A stretch of DNA of 64,000 nt, from NCBI RefSeq assembly GCF_002080435.1, contig NZ_CP020540.1, forward strand, positions 248,001 to 312,000, written 5' to 3'. This document shows, one piece after another, positions 16,812-26,281 of the stretch (position 1 is the first letter of the stretch; the number at the start of each line of letters is the position of its first letter). Under the pieces are notes generated by a model, which saw nothing but the letters and a program-made list of their open reading frames with translations, had not been told where the DNA came from and did no database searches. Made by a program: the position numbers and the translations under genes. The DNA comes from Sphingobium herbicidovorans. GTDB lineage: Bacteria; Pseudomonadota; Alphaproteobacteria; Sphingomonadales; Sphingomonadaceae.

Positions 16812-18007
16812 GCTGCAACACTCGTTACCGCGTCATTGGCGCGCTTCGAGATGCTTTGCGACGGCCACTGCTCTCGTATCTGCTGAAGAACCTCATTGAA
16901 TACGGAGTCCAGGTTGTCACGGCAACGCTGATAGGTCGCATGAGCGGCAGAGGGCTTGCTTTCATAAATTGAACGGAACGCTTGAGTGGCGTTCTTGATC
17001 TCCTCGGACGCCAAGATTGGCTGGCTTAGGAGAAAGTTAGCGTAGGTTGCCTGCATCATTTTCCACATATCGGCTTCGCCGGGCTTACTCGGTGTGTATG
17101 TCGAACACACCACCCGAATAAAGCCGTAGTCAACAGGTGTCCCATTCTCTTCAAGGATCTCGATATTATCTGCGATGGTGTCCATAAAGTGGATCGTTGA
17201 GAGGTAGTCGAGTTGTCGCGCAGGAACAGGCACCAGGAGTCCAGTTGCGGCCGCCATCACGTTCAAGCCCAGGAAACCCATAGCCGGCGGCGGGTCGAGC
17301 AGAATGACGTCGAAGTCTTTGATCACCCCTTGAATTCCAATGCGAAGCCGTTGCAGTCCCTCGCGGACCGCTTGCCCGCCTTCCCGCAACGTTGCTGTCA
17401 GGTCCCACTCTGCGTCTTGAAGGCCGAGGCTGGATGGGACGATCTTGATCGTTGGCCATGCAGTTGCATGAATGGCTTGGCGGAAATCATCAAAGGTGCT
17501 TCGAGGCGACAAAAAGTTACCGAGCGTCTTTTCCTCGTCGATGAGTGACTCCGGCTGAATATCAAACATTGTGGTAGTTGAAGCTTGCGGGTCGCAATCG
17601 ATAACGAGCACGCTGTATCCATGCAGTGCCAGATAGTCTGCGAAATGCTTGGTGACCGTGCTTTTACCCACGCCACCCTTGAAGTTCTGGACAGCAACCA
17701 CGACGGCGTCCTCATCGGAGGCTTTACCGGGATGGATATGCAGCGCTTCACGAATGTTTGTCAGGTCCTCGAGCGTGTAGTAACGACGCCCATTGCCGAG
17801 CTGCTTGGGAGGAGAGAGCCTTCCTTCCTTCTCAGCTTTGGCAAGTGCTTCTGGTGTCCGCCCGACCAGTTCCGCAGCCGCTGTCGGTCCAAAAGTGAGG
17901 TCAAGAACTTTACGGTCCTCGGGTTTGAAAACGACCGATTTCACCCGATCGCGCATCATCTCGCACGAGCGAGTCATAGTCCGGAGCGTGTTTACGGTGT
18001 ATGACAT
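16808..18007 (-). CDS. parA: ParA-family partition ATPase
   Basis: 399 residues. An N-terminal MerR-like helix-turn-helix (about 40-90) precedes a deviant Walker A motif KGGVGKST (110-117), then VIDCDPQAS (A') and LLDPPPAM (Walker B). The length and N-terminal DNA-binding domain mark the type Ia ParA group, which also represses its own operon. It drives partition of ParB-parS complexes. First gene of the parA-parB-repA operon. Confidence 0.95.
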   Translation of the reverse strand: MSYTVNTLRTMTRSCEMMRDRVKSVVFKPEDRKVLDLTFGPTAAAELVGRTPEALAKAEKEGRLSPPKQLGNGRRYYTLEDLTNIREALHIHPGKASDEDAVVVAVQNFKGGVGKSTVTKHFADYLALHGYSVLVIDCDPQASTTTMFDIQPESLIDEEKTLGNFLSPRSTFDDFRQAIHATAWPTIKIVPSSLGLQDAEWDLTATLREGGQAVREGLQRLRIGIQGVIKDFDVILLDPPPAMGFLGLNVMAAATGLLVPVPARQLDYLSTIHFMDTIADNIEILEENGTPVDYGFIRVVCSTYTPSKPGEADMWKMMQATYANFLLSQPILASEEIKNATQAFRSIYESKPSAAHATYQRCRDNLDSVFNEVLQQIREQWPSQSISKRANDAVTSVAA

Positions 18008-18679
18008 CCCCGTTAGCCTCCCTTTGGATCAACCATTCCGATCCGGTTCGTGTTCCATGCCCTAAATCTGGTCCCGAAGTCAAACTGTGAGGGTTTCGAG
18101 CACTGACTCCTAATCGTGATTTGGGAGTGTGAGACGCCATTCACGCGATCCATACCAGCCTGTTACGCGCCCGCTGCGCGTTCTGCTGGCGTCTCGTGGG
18201 GGGACCGGGCTTGTCTGACACTGGCGAATTCACTCGAGGCGACTGCTGTTACGACCGACCGCCCCTGGCAAAATCTCGAGATCGGGACTGCGATCGAAGT
18301 CGTGCGCTGACGGTGCGCATGATCCCGTTTCAGCTTCGGTGAGCCAACAACAGCTTCCTTTAGCCTGATCCACGAGACCCGGGATACCGGGGGAGCGAGC
18401 GCCGGTATGATTGGTGGCGAGCAAGTCGCCGCGGCTATTTGATCTCGGGGCCTGTTCCGGCCCCCTGGCGCAAGGACCTGGCCGTCTACGCCGCTGCGCG
18501 GCTCCGCTTGGTGATCGCGTCGGTTCCCCGTCCTTCCTTCGCTTCGCTCTGTGCAGGACGGGTGATCCCCCTCCGCCGCGATCAGCCCTCATTGCACCAT
18601 TCCCCGACCCGCTTCGCCAGCAGGCAGAAGCCGATGGCACGCCATCGCCTTCGGCTCCATTTCAAAAGGAATAGACGAC
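18008..18679. other. Divergent control region between parA and ardC
   Basis: 672 bp with no convincing gene. It must contain the parAB-repA promoter (possible TTGACT box on the minus strand at 18083-18078) and the ardC promoter. A loose dyad CTCC...GGAG lies at about 18106-18126 and could be a ParA/ParB operator, but it is imperfect. The 18410-18660 part is GC-rich with imperfect repeats. Confidence 0.5.
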
Positions 18680-19417
18680 ATGACCCGCAAGCCTTCCGCC
18701 CAACCTTCCGAGGTCGCGCGTATCGACGTTTACCAAGAGGTGACCAACCAGATCATCACCCTGCTGGAGGCGGGCAGCCGCCCATGGTCACCCAGATGGG
18801 GCTCCGGCGCCGCATCGCTTCCGCTCCGGCACGAGGGGACCGCATATCGTGGCGTGAACGTCCTTCTGCTTTGGTCTGCGTCCATGTCGCGCGGATACAC
18901 CAATCCCTATTGGATGACGTACAGGCAGGCCAGCGAGCTGGGTGGGCAGGTCAGGAAGGGCGAGAAGGGCAATCTTGTTGTCCATGCCGGCACCTTCACG
19001 CCAATGGGTGAAGCCGAGCAGGAAAGGGAAGGGGAGGAGGGCGAAGACCGCGCCCGTTCCTATCTGAAAAAATATGTCGTGTTCAATGTCGAGCAGATCG
19101 ACGGCTTGGACATGAGCCAATATCCCGTTCCAGTCGTCGAAGTGAAAAATCGCGATCAGCGTGACGCCGAGCTTGATGCCGCCTTCGCTCGCTATGGTGT
19201 CCCCTATACCGAGGGCAGCAACGAAGCCTATTATATGCCTGCTACCGATAGTATTCGGATGCCGTTGTTCGCAGACTTCAAAAGCGGCAATGCATTCTAC
19301 GCAACCTTAGCGCATGAGACGGTCCACTCGAGTGGTCATAAGTCCCGCCTCGATCGTGAGACATTGTACCAATACAGGAAAAGCACTGCAATCCGGGCCA
19401 CCGAGGAACTGGTAGCC
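18680..19417 (+). pseudogene. ardC: ArdC anti-restriction gene, 5' piece (disrupted)
   Basis: Encodes residues 1-246 of an ArdC-type protein. The N-terminal ssDNA-binding domain runs from DVYQEVTNQIITLLEAG through YRGVNVLLLWSAS to the WMTYRQASELGGQVRKGEKG block. The metallopeptidase domain includes HETVHSSGH (HExxH zinc site). The frame should continue after EELVA, but foreign sequence starts at about 19418 and a stop follows at 19454-19456. The missing C-terminus lies at 25975-26064 and 29968-30078. ArdC proteins protect incoming plasmid DNA from restriction during conjugation. The ribosome site AAGGAA is just upstream of the ATG. Confidence 0.85.
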
Positions 19418-19483
19418 TTATCTGGACAGTCTGCACCGCATGGCACTTTGCAGTAGGATGTGGTGATGGACGCCGACGGTAGG

Positions 19484-19543
19484 CAGTTATCAGGCTGGCC
19501 GTAGCGCTGACCCAAGAGCTGGCGGAGGCCAGCCTGATAACTG
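19484..19543. repeat. 17-bp perfect inverted repeat in element leader
   Basis: CAGTTATCAGGCTGGCC (19484-19500) and its exact complement GGCCAGCCTGATAACTG (19527-19543), separated by 26 bp. It lies 70 bp upstream of the first recombinase gene. Likely a recombinase binding pair or a transcriptional control hairpin. Confidence 0.7.
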
Positions 19544-19613
19544 ACGGGCCATAGGGCGCAACGGTGCGAGGTCAGCTTCCGGGTGGGGGGTCCGGGGGGA
19601 GGGTTTCGCGCTG

Positions 19614-20963
19614 ATGTCGATCATCTCTGTCTGCGAGCGTCGCGAGGCCAAGGGTCTCGATGCGCATGTGCCGCTGATCTTGCGCGACGACGCGCTTTAC
19701 GATCCCGATCTGGATCGCTTCTTTCTCGACCTGCCGCTGTCGGGCGTCCGCTCGCGGCACTCGCTTCGCGCCTGTGCCTACGATGTCGCGGTCTGGCTTC
19801 GCTTTCTCGATGCCTTTGGCAAGACCGTGTGGACTGCGACCCGCGACGATGTGGTCGCCTATCATCGTGAGCGACGCCGCGACGAGGCTGATAACCGGAT
19901 CACGGCGGCAAGCTGGAACCGGGCCGTCGCCAGTCTCGATCGCCTCTACCGCTGGGGCGAGCAGCAAGGGCTGATCGCCGAGGCGCCGTTCAGCCGCCGT
20001 GCCGTGTGGCGACCGGCGCAGGGCGGCCGTCGCGGCATGATCGCGGCGCGCAACGACGCCTATGAACGTGTCGCGAGGCGGTCGGATGTTCGGTTCGTCC
20101 CGATGGACGACTACCGCATTTTCCGTGAGGTCGGCCTGCGCGGTCTCGCCCCTGACGGCACCGAGCGCCCTGGCGCGCGCGATCGGAACGGGCTGCGCAA
20201 CGCGCTGTTCGCCGATCTTCTCGTCACCACCGGCCTGCGCCTCGAAGAGGCGTCGTGCCTGCTCGCTGCCGAGCTCACGGCGATCGACCGCGAAGACGGT
20301 GATGGACAACAACTTTGGCTGCCTCTCCCGCCGCCGCTCACCAAGGGCGACCGAGGACGCAGCGTTCTGGTCCCGCGCCGGCTGCTTCGTCAGATCGCCG
20401 CCTATGTCGCCGTCGAACGGGCCGCAGGCGTTGCCAAGTTTGCCGCGCGCGATGGCGCGGCCAGTTTTGAGCGACCGATCCCTGTCACTCGCGCCGGTCT
20501 CGACCGCATGCGGGATATCTGCACCCCGGAGGAACGATGCCGCCTGATCCTGTGTGATGAGGATGGAACGCTCCGGGAGCCGGCGGCGCTATGGCTGACC
20601 GAGGTCGGGCAACCTGTCCGTCCCAACTCGTGGGAGGTGATCTTCACTCGGGCCTGCAAGCGGTGCGCGGAGAACGGTTTTCCGCTGTCGATCAGCCCGC
20701 ACCAGCTTCGCCACACCTTCGCAGTCCATATGCTCGCGTTGCTGATCCAGCAGCGACTACGCGAAGCCGCATTGCCGGCGGGGGCGGTAGAGAGCTACCG
20801 GCTGATCTTGGGCGACCCGCTGCAACAGGTGCAACGCCTGCTCGGCCACGCGAGCCTTACGACCACCTATATCTACCTCGACCATATCGCGACCCGCGCC
20901 GATACGGTCGACGCAGCCGTAGAGGAGCTACTCGCGCTGCTGCCGGGACCGCAGGGCGCATGA
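19614..20963 (+). CDS. Tyrosine recombinase A of trio
   Basis: 449 residues. The N-terminal core-binding domain (about 30-130) includes SRHSLRACAYDVAVWLRFLD. The catalytic domain has TTGLRLEEAS (Arg I), ISPHQLRHTFAVHM (His-x-x-Arg), LLGHASLTTTYIYLDH (His/Trp position and nucleophile Tyr). All catalytic residues are present, so this is the most canonical enzyme of the three. The stop overlaps the next start (ATGA at 20960). Confidence 0.88.
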   Translation: MSIISVCERREAKGLDAHVPLILRDDALYDPDLDRFFLDLPLSGVRSRHSLRACAYDVAVWLRFLDAFGKTVWTATRDDVVAYHRERRRDEADNRITAASWNRAVASLDRLYRWGEQQGLIAEAPFSRRAVWRPAQGGRRGMIAARNDAYERVARRSDVRFVPMDDYRIFREVGLRGLAPDGTERPGARDRNGLRNALFADLLVTTGLRLEEASCLLAAELTAIDREDGDGQQLWLPLPPPLTKGDRGRSVLVPRRLLRQIAAYVAVERAAGVAKFAARDGAASFERPIPVTRAGLDRMRDICTPEERCRLILCDEDGTLREPAALWLTEVGQPVRPNSWEVIFTRACKRCAENGFPLSISPHQLRHTFAVHMLALLIQQRLREAALPAGAVESYRLILGDPLQQVQRLLGHASLTTTYIYLDHIATRADTVDAAVEELLALLPGPQGA

Positions 20964-22750
20964 GCGGGCGTCCCCGCAGGGGCCGGCCTGTCGCTTTCGC
21001 TCCGATCACCCCGGAGGCTGTGCAGCCCGATCCGGTGCTCGGCCTCAAGTTCACCATCGAGGCGCGGCATGGCGGGACCGTCCTGGTCGATATGACCGGG
21101 CTCGAGCCTCGTCCGCTCGCCATTGCCTTTGCCGGCGCGCTCCATCGGTCAGCGGCACTCGGCGGATCAATCGGTGCGGCCAGCGTCATCAAGCAGTATC
21201 TCCAGGTCTATCGTCACTTCTTCGCCTGGCTTGCCGACGAAGCGCCGAAGGTGGCCGGCATCAGTGATCTCCACGCGGCCCATATCGATGGTTTTTCCTC
21301 CACGCTCGAGCGACTCGGGAAGAGCGCGATCCACCGGCACATAATCGTGGGCAAGGTGATCAACACATTGCGCATGATGGAGGCAGATCGGCCCGACCGG
21401 ATCGCGCCCGACCTGCATGAGCGGCTTCGTTACACGTTGGCCACTTCGGCAGGTCGCTCGACCCCGCGCGATGCCTACAGTCCGTTCGTCGCTCGCGCAC
21501 TGCGCGACGCCGCAAGGGCCGATATCGAAGCGATGTTCCGCCGTTTCGGCGCCGATGACGACCACACCGATGAGGGCGATCCGATCATCGCCAGGGCGCG
21601 CGCTGAAGTCGAAGCGGTCATCGCGCGGCAGGGCTTTATCGTCGCAGACCATCCCGCGCTGAAGAGCCTCTATTTCATGCGCGCACGGCGCGGCCTGCCG
21701 ATCAGCACGCTGGTCGATGACCTGCATCGCCGCCATCATCTTCACGTCACCGATATCCCCCCATTGTTCGTGCTACTTTCGCTCGATACTGGCCTGGAGC
21801 CCGAGTGCTTGAAGGCGTTGACGGTTGATTGCCTGGCCAACCCATCCGCTGGCACTGTCGAGTTGCGTTACCTGAAGCGACGCGCCCGCGCTGCCGAGCA
21901 CAAGAGTATGCGCGTGCGCGACGGCGGCATCGGCACGCCAGGTGGCCTTATCCGCCGGCTGATCGAGGTCACGGCAGTTGCGCGCCAACATCTGTCCGCT
22001 GATTGTCTCTGGGTCTACCACAACGCTGGCGGGCTGCACGCCGGTATTCGTCATCCGCGCGAACGTCTCGATGCGTGGGTGGCTCGGCACCGGATTGTCG
22101 ATGACGACGGCAAGCCGCTCTACCTTCTGCTTTCCCGCCTTCGCAAGACCCACAAGGCGCTGTGGTACACCAAGACCGAAGGGCATATGGCTCGGTTCGC
22201 GGTCGGGCATAGCCGTGAGGTCGCCGCGCGCCATTACGCGGATCTACCCTCGCTCCGGCCCCTGCACGAGGCCGCGGTCGCCGATGCCTTCCGCGAGGCG
22301 GTCGCCGCTGCGATGCCGACCATACTCCCGCCCACTGCGGAGCAGGCACTGCGCGAAGGGCCCGAACAGGCCGCGCCGCTGATGCCGCCAGATACGGTCG
22401 ATCCGCTGCTCGACGGCGAACAGGATGTCTGGCTCGCCGCTTGTGCGGGCTTCCATCGCAGTCCCTTCGCCGAGGTTGGTTCGCCCTGTTCTCAGCCTTT
22501 CTGGGGGTGTCTCCATTGCCCCAACGCTGTCATCACCGCGCGCAAGCTGCCCGCGATCCTGGCCTTCCTCGCATTCGTCGAAGATCAACGGCAGGGCCTG
22601 CCTGGTTCTGACTGGATGGCCAAGTTCGGGCAGGTTCATGCCCGGATAGTCAACCAGATTCTGCCAGCATTTTCCGATGCGGTCGTCGCCGAAGCGCGGC
22701 TGCGCGCAACCGACGAGCATCTCTATCTCCCGCCCGAGACGCGCGCATGA
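20960..22750 (+). CDS. Tyrosine recombinase-like protein B of trio, degenerate active site
   Basis: 596 residues from the ATG at 20960, which overlaps the previous stop. Core-binding domain at about 75-165. In the catalytic region the usual Arg I position reads LDTGLEPECLKAL, i.e. Glu instead of Arg. A YLKRRA Lys, a RLRKTHKALW segment and VGHSREVAARHYADL with a candidate Tyr remain. The C-terminus has a Cys-rich patch (SPCSQPFWGCLHCPN) that may bind zinc. It is probably a regulatory or structural partner in the recombination complex and not an independent recombinase. Confidence 0.78.
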   Translation: MSGRPRRGRPVAFAPITPEAVQPDPVLGLKFTIEARHGGTVLVDMTGLEPRPLAIAFAGALHRSAALGGSIGAASVIKQYLQVYRHFFAWLADEAPKVAGISDLHAAHIDGFSSTLERLGKSAIHRHIIVGKVINTLRMMEADRPDRIAPDLHERLRYTLATSAGRSTPRDAYSPFVARALRDAARADIEAMFRRFGADDDHTDEGDPIIARARAEVEAVIARQGFIVADHPALKSLYFMRARRGLPISTLVDDLHRRHHLHVTDIPPLFVLLSLDTGLEPECLKALTVDCLANPSAGTVELRYLKRRARAAEHKSMRVRDGGIGTPGGLIRRLIEVTAVARQHLSADCLWVYHNAGGLHAGIRHPRERLDAWVARHRIVDDDGKPLYLLLSRLRKTHKALWYTKTEGHMARFAVGHSREVAARHYADLPSLRPLHEAAVADAFREAVAAAMPTILPPTAEQALREGPEQAAPLMPPDTVDPLLDGEQDVWLAACAGFHRSPFAEVGSPCSQPFWGCLHCPNAVITARKLPAILAFLAFVEDQRQGLPGSDWMAKFGQVHARIVNQILPAFSDAVVAEARLRATDEHLYLPPETRA

Positions 22751-24960
22751 CGGCCCCCGCCTATGTCCCGGCGCTCGCGTTCGATGATCGGCCCGTGTTG
22801 ACGATTGTGCCGCTCAAGCCGGGCCATTCCCGTGAGGCACTGTCGCGTGTCGGTGACCCGAGCTGGGATCTTGGACCCGCTGTTTTCCGCGAGAACGCCC
22901 GGCGCTGCCATGTCACCGTGCATTTCGACGTGCTTGAACATGCCGATGTGCAGGCGACGATGCGCGCCTATCTCTATGCCCGTCTCAACGTCGATCTCCC
23001 CGGCTACCGTCCGAAGCTATTGCCCGCCTGTATCCGGCAAGCGTTCAATCGGGCGCGGCGCTTCTTCGGTTTTGCGCGCGGACGACTGGGTGTGCTCGAC
23101 CTTAGCCGCATCGATCCCGCGCTGATCGATGCTTATGCCCGCCATCTGCGTGATGATCCCGCAAGGAGGCCCGTCATCGTTGGCCACCTTCTCGAGGTGA
23201 TCATCGATCTATACCATTACCGCGACCATCTTCCCGGTGGCGGCCTGTCGTTTGAGCCTTGGGAAGGACGGGCTCCTGCGCGCGTCGCTGGCTATCGGCA
23301 TGTCCGGGAGAACCGCACACCGCGTATGCCCGAGGGGATCATCACCCCGCTGCTGGCCTGGTCGCTGCGCTATGTCACCGTCTTCGCGCAGGATATTTTC
23401 GCGGCCCGGCGTGAGCTTGATCGCCTCGAAGCCCAACGTGACCGCTGGTTTGCTGCCGAACGGGGACTGGCACACGCCGAGCGTCGTCAACGGCAGCGGA
23501 TGCGATTGCAGCGCTATTTCCGGTCGCGCGCGCGGCAAGGCCGAGGCGTACCGGTCTGGGTAAGCCCACCCAACGGATCTGCCTCCATCGATCCGGCCAG
23601 CGGGACGACCATGCCAGTCGTCAACGTGCAGCTTCTCCATCTCCACGTCGGGGTCGACGCCGCCGCAGAACCGGCGATGCACCTTACTCTCGCTGGCGGT
23701 GCTTCCGATCTCATTGAAGCTGCCATCGCGGATATGGGCGTCGAACCTGGCGGTATGGATACGCCGATCTCGATTGATCCCGATCGTGGTTTACCATGGC
23801 GGCCCCGTTTCGATGCCAAGTCCCTTATCCTCGAAGAGCGCATGCTGCAGGCGGCAGCCTATGTGGTCTGCGCTTATCTGACCGGGATGCGCGATTGCGA
23901 GGTGCAGGCGATGCGTCGGGGATGCCTGACCCTCAAGCGGAGTGAGGATGGCGTCGTGTCACGGCACCGCGTGCGTTCCACCGCCTACAAGGGCAAGGGT
24001 AGCGGGGGAGCGCCGGCCGAGTGGGTGACCATTGCTCCTGTCGCTGATGCGATCAGTGTGCTCGAGCTATTGTGCAAGCGTGCGGCCGACGCTCGCGGCC
24101 TTGATACACTCTGGCCCGTGCTGTCACTGACGCGGAGCCGCAAGTCGCACGTTTCCGCGGAGATCGTCCGTCAGATCAACGCCTACCGTGACCATCTCAA
24201 CACGCTGTTCGGTTCGGACGAGGCGCCCGCTATTCCGCCAGGACCGGACGGCAAGCCCTGGCGGATTACGACCCGCCAGTTTCGCCGCACCATTGCATGG
24301 CATATCGCCAACCGCCCCTTCGGAACGGTGGCTGGCATGATCCAGTACAAGCATGCCTCCGTTGCCGCCTTCGAGGGCTACGCAGGAAGCAGCGCCTCCG
24401 GGTTCCGCGCCGAGGTGGAGACGCAGCGCGGACTCGGCCAGCTCGACGACTTGCTCGATTATTTCGACAGGCGGCGAGGTGGGGCCTCCCTTTCCGGACC
24501 AGCGGGCCGGCGCATCGAGCGCGTCCTCGATGAGACGGCCACGCAACTCAGCCCATTGCCAGCGATGATCGCCGACCGGTCCCGTCTGCGCACCATGCTC
24601 GCCAGCCTTGCCCGCACCCTGCATGTCGGCACGCTGGCCGATTGCTTCTTCGATCCGGCAACAGCCTTGTGCCTCAAGCGTGCGACAGATTCCTCGGCGA
24701 ACCGGCCGTTGACAGCACTTTGCGAACCGACCCGCTGTCCGAACGCCTGCATCGCCGAACGTCACCGGCCCATCTGGGAGCGGAGCGCCACCGAGGCGCG
24801 GATGTTGCTGCGCGAGAAGCGCCTGCCTGGATTGCAACGAGCAGCGCTCCAGCACGAGGTTGACCGGATCGAGGGCGTGCTGGCCCAGATCGCGCCTGAA
24901 GGCGCGACGCCGCCCTTTCGGGCGGCGGTAGAGGGAGAGGAGGGCCTGGAGATGGGGTGA
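22747..24960 (+). CDS. Large tyrosine recombinase C of trio
   Basis: 737 residues. The ATG overlaps the previous stop (ATGA). It has a long N-terminal region (1-330), then a catalytic domain with LTGMRDCEVQAM (Arg I), a TAYKGKG Lys, TTRQFRRTIAWHIA (where HxxR is expected; the first His is replaced by Gln/Phe), YKHASVAAFEGYAG with a candidate Tyr, and a C-terminal Cys pair (EPTRCPNACIAE). The sequence style matches the third gene of GInt-like or Tn554-like integrase sets. The changed HxxR motif is notable. Confidence 0.78.
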   Translation: MTAPAYVPALAFDDRPVLTIVPLKPGHSREALSRVGDPSWDLGPAVFRENARRCHVTVHFDVLEHADVQATMRAYLYARLNVDLPGYRPKLLPACIRQAFNRARRFFGFARGRLGVLDLSRIDPALIDAYARHLRDDPARRPVIVGHLLEVIIDLYHYRDHLPGGGLSFEPWEGRAPARVAGYRHVRENRTPRMPEGIITPLLAWSLRYVTVFAQDIFAARRELDRLEAQRDRWFAAERGLAHAERRQRQRMRLQRYFRSRARQGRGVPVWVSPPNGSASIDPASGTTMPVVNVQLLHLHVGVDAAAEPAMHLTLAGGASDLIEAAIADMGVEPGGMDTPISIDPDRGLPWRPRFDAKSLILEERMLQAAAYVVCAYLTGMRDCEVQAMRRGCLTLKRSEDGVVSRHRVRSTAYKGKGSGGAPAEWVTIAPVADAISVLELLCKRAADARGLDTLWPVLSLTRSRKSHVSAEIVRQINAYRDHLNTLFGSDEAPAIPPGPDGKPWRITTRQFRRTIAWHIANRPFGTVAGMIQYKHASVAAFEGYAGSSASGFRAEVETQRGLGQLDDLLDYFDRRRGGASLSGPAGRRIERVLDETATQLSPLPAMIADRSRLRTMLASLARTLHVGTLADCFFDPATALCLKRATDSSANRPLTALCEPTRCPNACIAERHRPIWERSATEARMLLREKRLPGLQRAALQHEVDRIEGVLAQIAPEGATPPFRAAVEGEEGLEMG

Positions 24961-25009
24961 CGGGATGAGGAGCGGGAGAGGCCTGCTTCGCCCGTCGTGG
25001 AGATCGAAC

Positions 25010-25912
25010 ATGTCCCGCTCATCAGCGCCGGCCGAGCGCGCCGACGTTTATACCCGCATCACCACCGAGATCATTGCCGCCATCGAGGCGGGCGCGGGCA
25101 CCTGGCGCATGCCCTGGCATCATGATGGCGCCGCCGTCACGCGGCCCGAGAACTTCTCATCCCATAAGCGCTACCGGGGCGTGAACGTGCTCGCGTTGTG
25201 GGCGGCCGCACAGGTGAGCGGCTATGCCAGCGGCCTGTGGGGCACCTATCGGCAGTGGCAGGCGGTCGACGCCCAGGTTCGCAAGGGCGAACGCGGCACG
25301 ACAGTCGTTTTCTGGAAGCAGGCTGCGTCCAACGTCGATCAAGACCATGACGATGGCGATCAGCGGCCCGGTCGTATGTTCGCTCGCGCTTTCACCGTGT
25401 TCAACCTCGCGCAGGTCGAAGGTTATGAGCCTGCGCCGGTCACCCTATTGCCGGAGACCGAACGCCTCGCCCATGCCGAAGCATTCGTCGCGGCGCTGAA
25501 CATTCCGATCACCGAAGGCGCCTACGATGCCCATTATCGCATCGATCTCGACCAGATCTTCATGCCGCCTTTCTCGGCGTTTCACGATGCAGCCGCTCAC
25601 ATGGGCACCCTGCTGCACGAGTCCGGCCACGCCACAGGGGCAAAGCATCGGCTCGACCGCAACTTCCAGGACCGGTTCAAGCGCGATTGGCTGCCGATCG
25701 AAGAAGCCTGCGCCGAACTCACCGCATCGTTCGTCCTGGCGGACCTCGGCATTGCCCATCATCCGCGCCCCGATCACGCCGCCTATGTGGCATCGTGGCT
25801 CAGTGCTCTGAAGAAAGATCCACGGGCGATCTTCACCGCCGCCAGCAAGGCCCAGCAAGCCGCCGACTGGATGTGGGCGCAGCAGCCCCAGCGCGAGGAG
25901 TTGGCAGCATGA
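25010..25912 (+). CDS. ardC: ArdC anti-restriction protein (intact, element-borne)
   Basis: 300 residues, full family length. Start ATG 25010 with GGAG at 24999-25002. The N-terminal domain (about 10-120) has DVYTRITTEIIAAIEAG and YRGVNVLALWAAAQ. The C-terminal zincin domain has HESGHATGAKHRLDR (HExxH). The end is DPRAIFTAASKAQQAADWM. ArdC proteins block type I/II restriction and are thought to shield single-stranded transferred DNA. The element thus brings an intact ardC while disrupting the resident one. The two copies are clearly diverged (about half the residues differ by eye). Confidence 0.9.
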   Translation: MSRSSAPAERADVYTRITTEIIAAIEAGAGTWRMPWHHDGAAVTRPENFSSHKRYRGVNVLALWAAAQVSGYASGLWGTYRQWQAVDAQVRKGERGTTVVFWKQAASNVDQDHDDGDQRPGRMFARAFTVFNLAQVEGYEPAPVTLLPETERLAHAEAFVAALNIPITEGAYDAHYRIDLDQIFMPPFSAFHDAAAHMGTLLHESGHATGAKHRLDRNFQDRFKRDWLPIEEACAELTASFVLADLGIAHHPRPDHAAYVASWLSALKKDPRAIFTAASKAQQAADWMWAQQPQREELAA

Positions 25913-25974
25913 CCAGCACCTCCGCTCGACCCCCAAAAATTCAAATTAGGGCTGGACTGTCAGGATATGTGGCG

Positions 25975-26064
25975 GAGGTTGGCGCAGCCATGCTTTGCGC
26001 GCAGCTTGGTATGGAGCCGACCCAGCGCGAGGATCATGCCGCATACGTGGCGGACTGGCTGGAG
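25975..26064 (+). pseudogene. ardC: ArdC middle piece (30 codons)
   Basis: Encodes EVGAAMLCAQLGMEPTQRED and continues to YVADWLE. It fits exactly after the EELVA end of the 18680 piece and before VLHGDKRAIF at 29968. It is isolated between the two recombinase elements and ends at an insertion-created stop (26065-26067). Confidence 0.85.
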
Positions 26065-26088
26065 TAATGGGCAGCTCGACATTAGGAC

Positions 26089-26137
26089 AGTAATCGCGAG
26101 GTGACGGTAATGTGAAGGAACGAGGTTCGGGCTGCGT
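26089..26137 (+). repeat. RIT left inverted repeat
   Basis: Starts AGTAATCGCGAGGTGACGGT and runs through GAAGGAACGAGGTTCGGGCT. It pairs with 29916-29963 at all but about three positions. Confidence 0.85.
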
Positions 26138-26281
26138 TAAAACCGCAGAATTTCAGCGATAATCGAACTACAGTGCTGAGCATTATTTTTCATTGCTGAC
26201 GGAAGGCGGAAGGATCCGCATTATTTGACTGGAGCCAGTACGTTGCGAACCTCAGCGGTCGTCGAACCGACTGAGGAGCCA

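Larger units (their letters stand above)
19418..25971. mobile_element. Tyrosine-recombinase-trio element carrying ardC
   Basis: About 6.5 kb inserted in ardC. Near its ends are short inverted sequences: TATCTGGACAGTC (from 19419) against GACTGTCAGGATA (25955-25967). The ardC codons at both junctions are VA (gtagcc and gtggcg), as if the crossover core were about six bases. Contents: three overlapping recombinase genes and an intact second ardC. Size, order and overlap resemble integration modules of GInt-type islands, though no ginD-like gene is seen. Confidence 0.7.
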
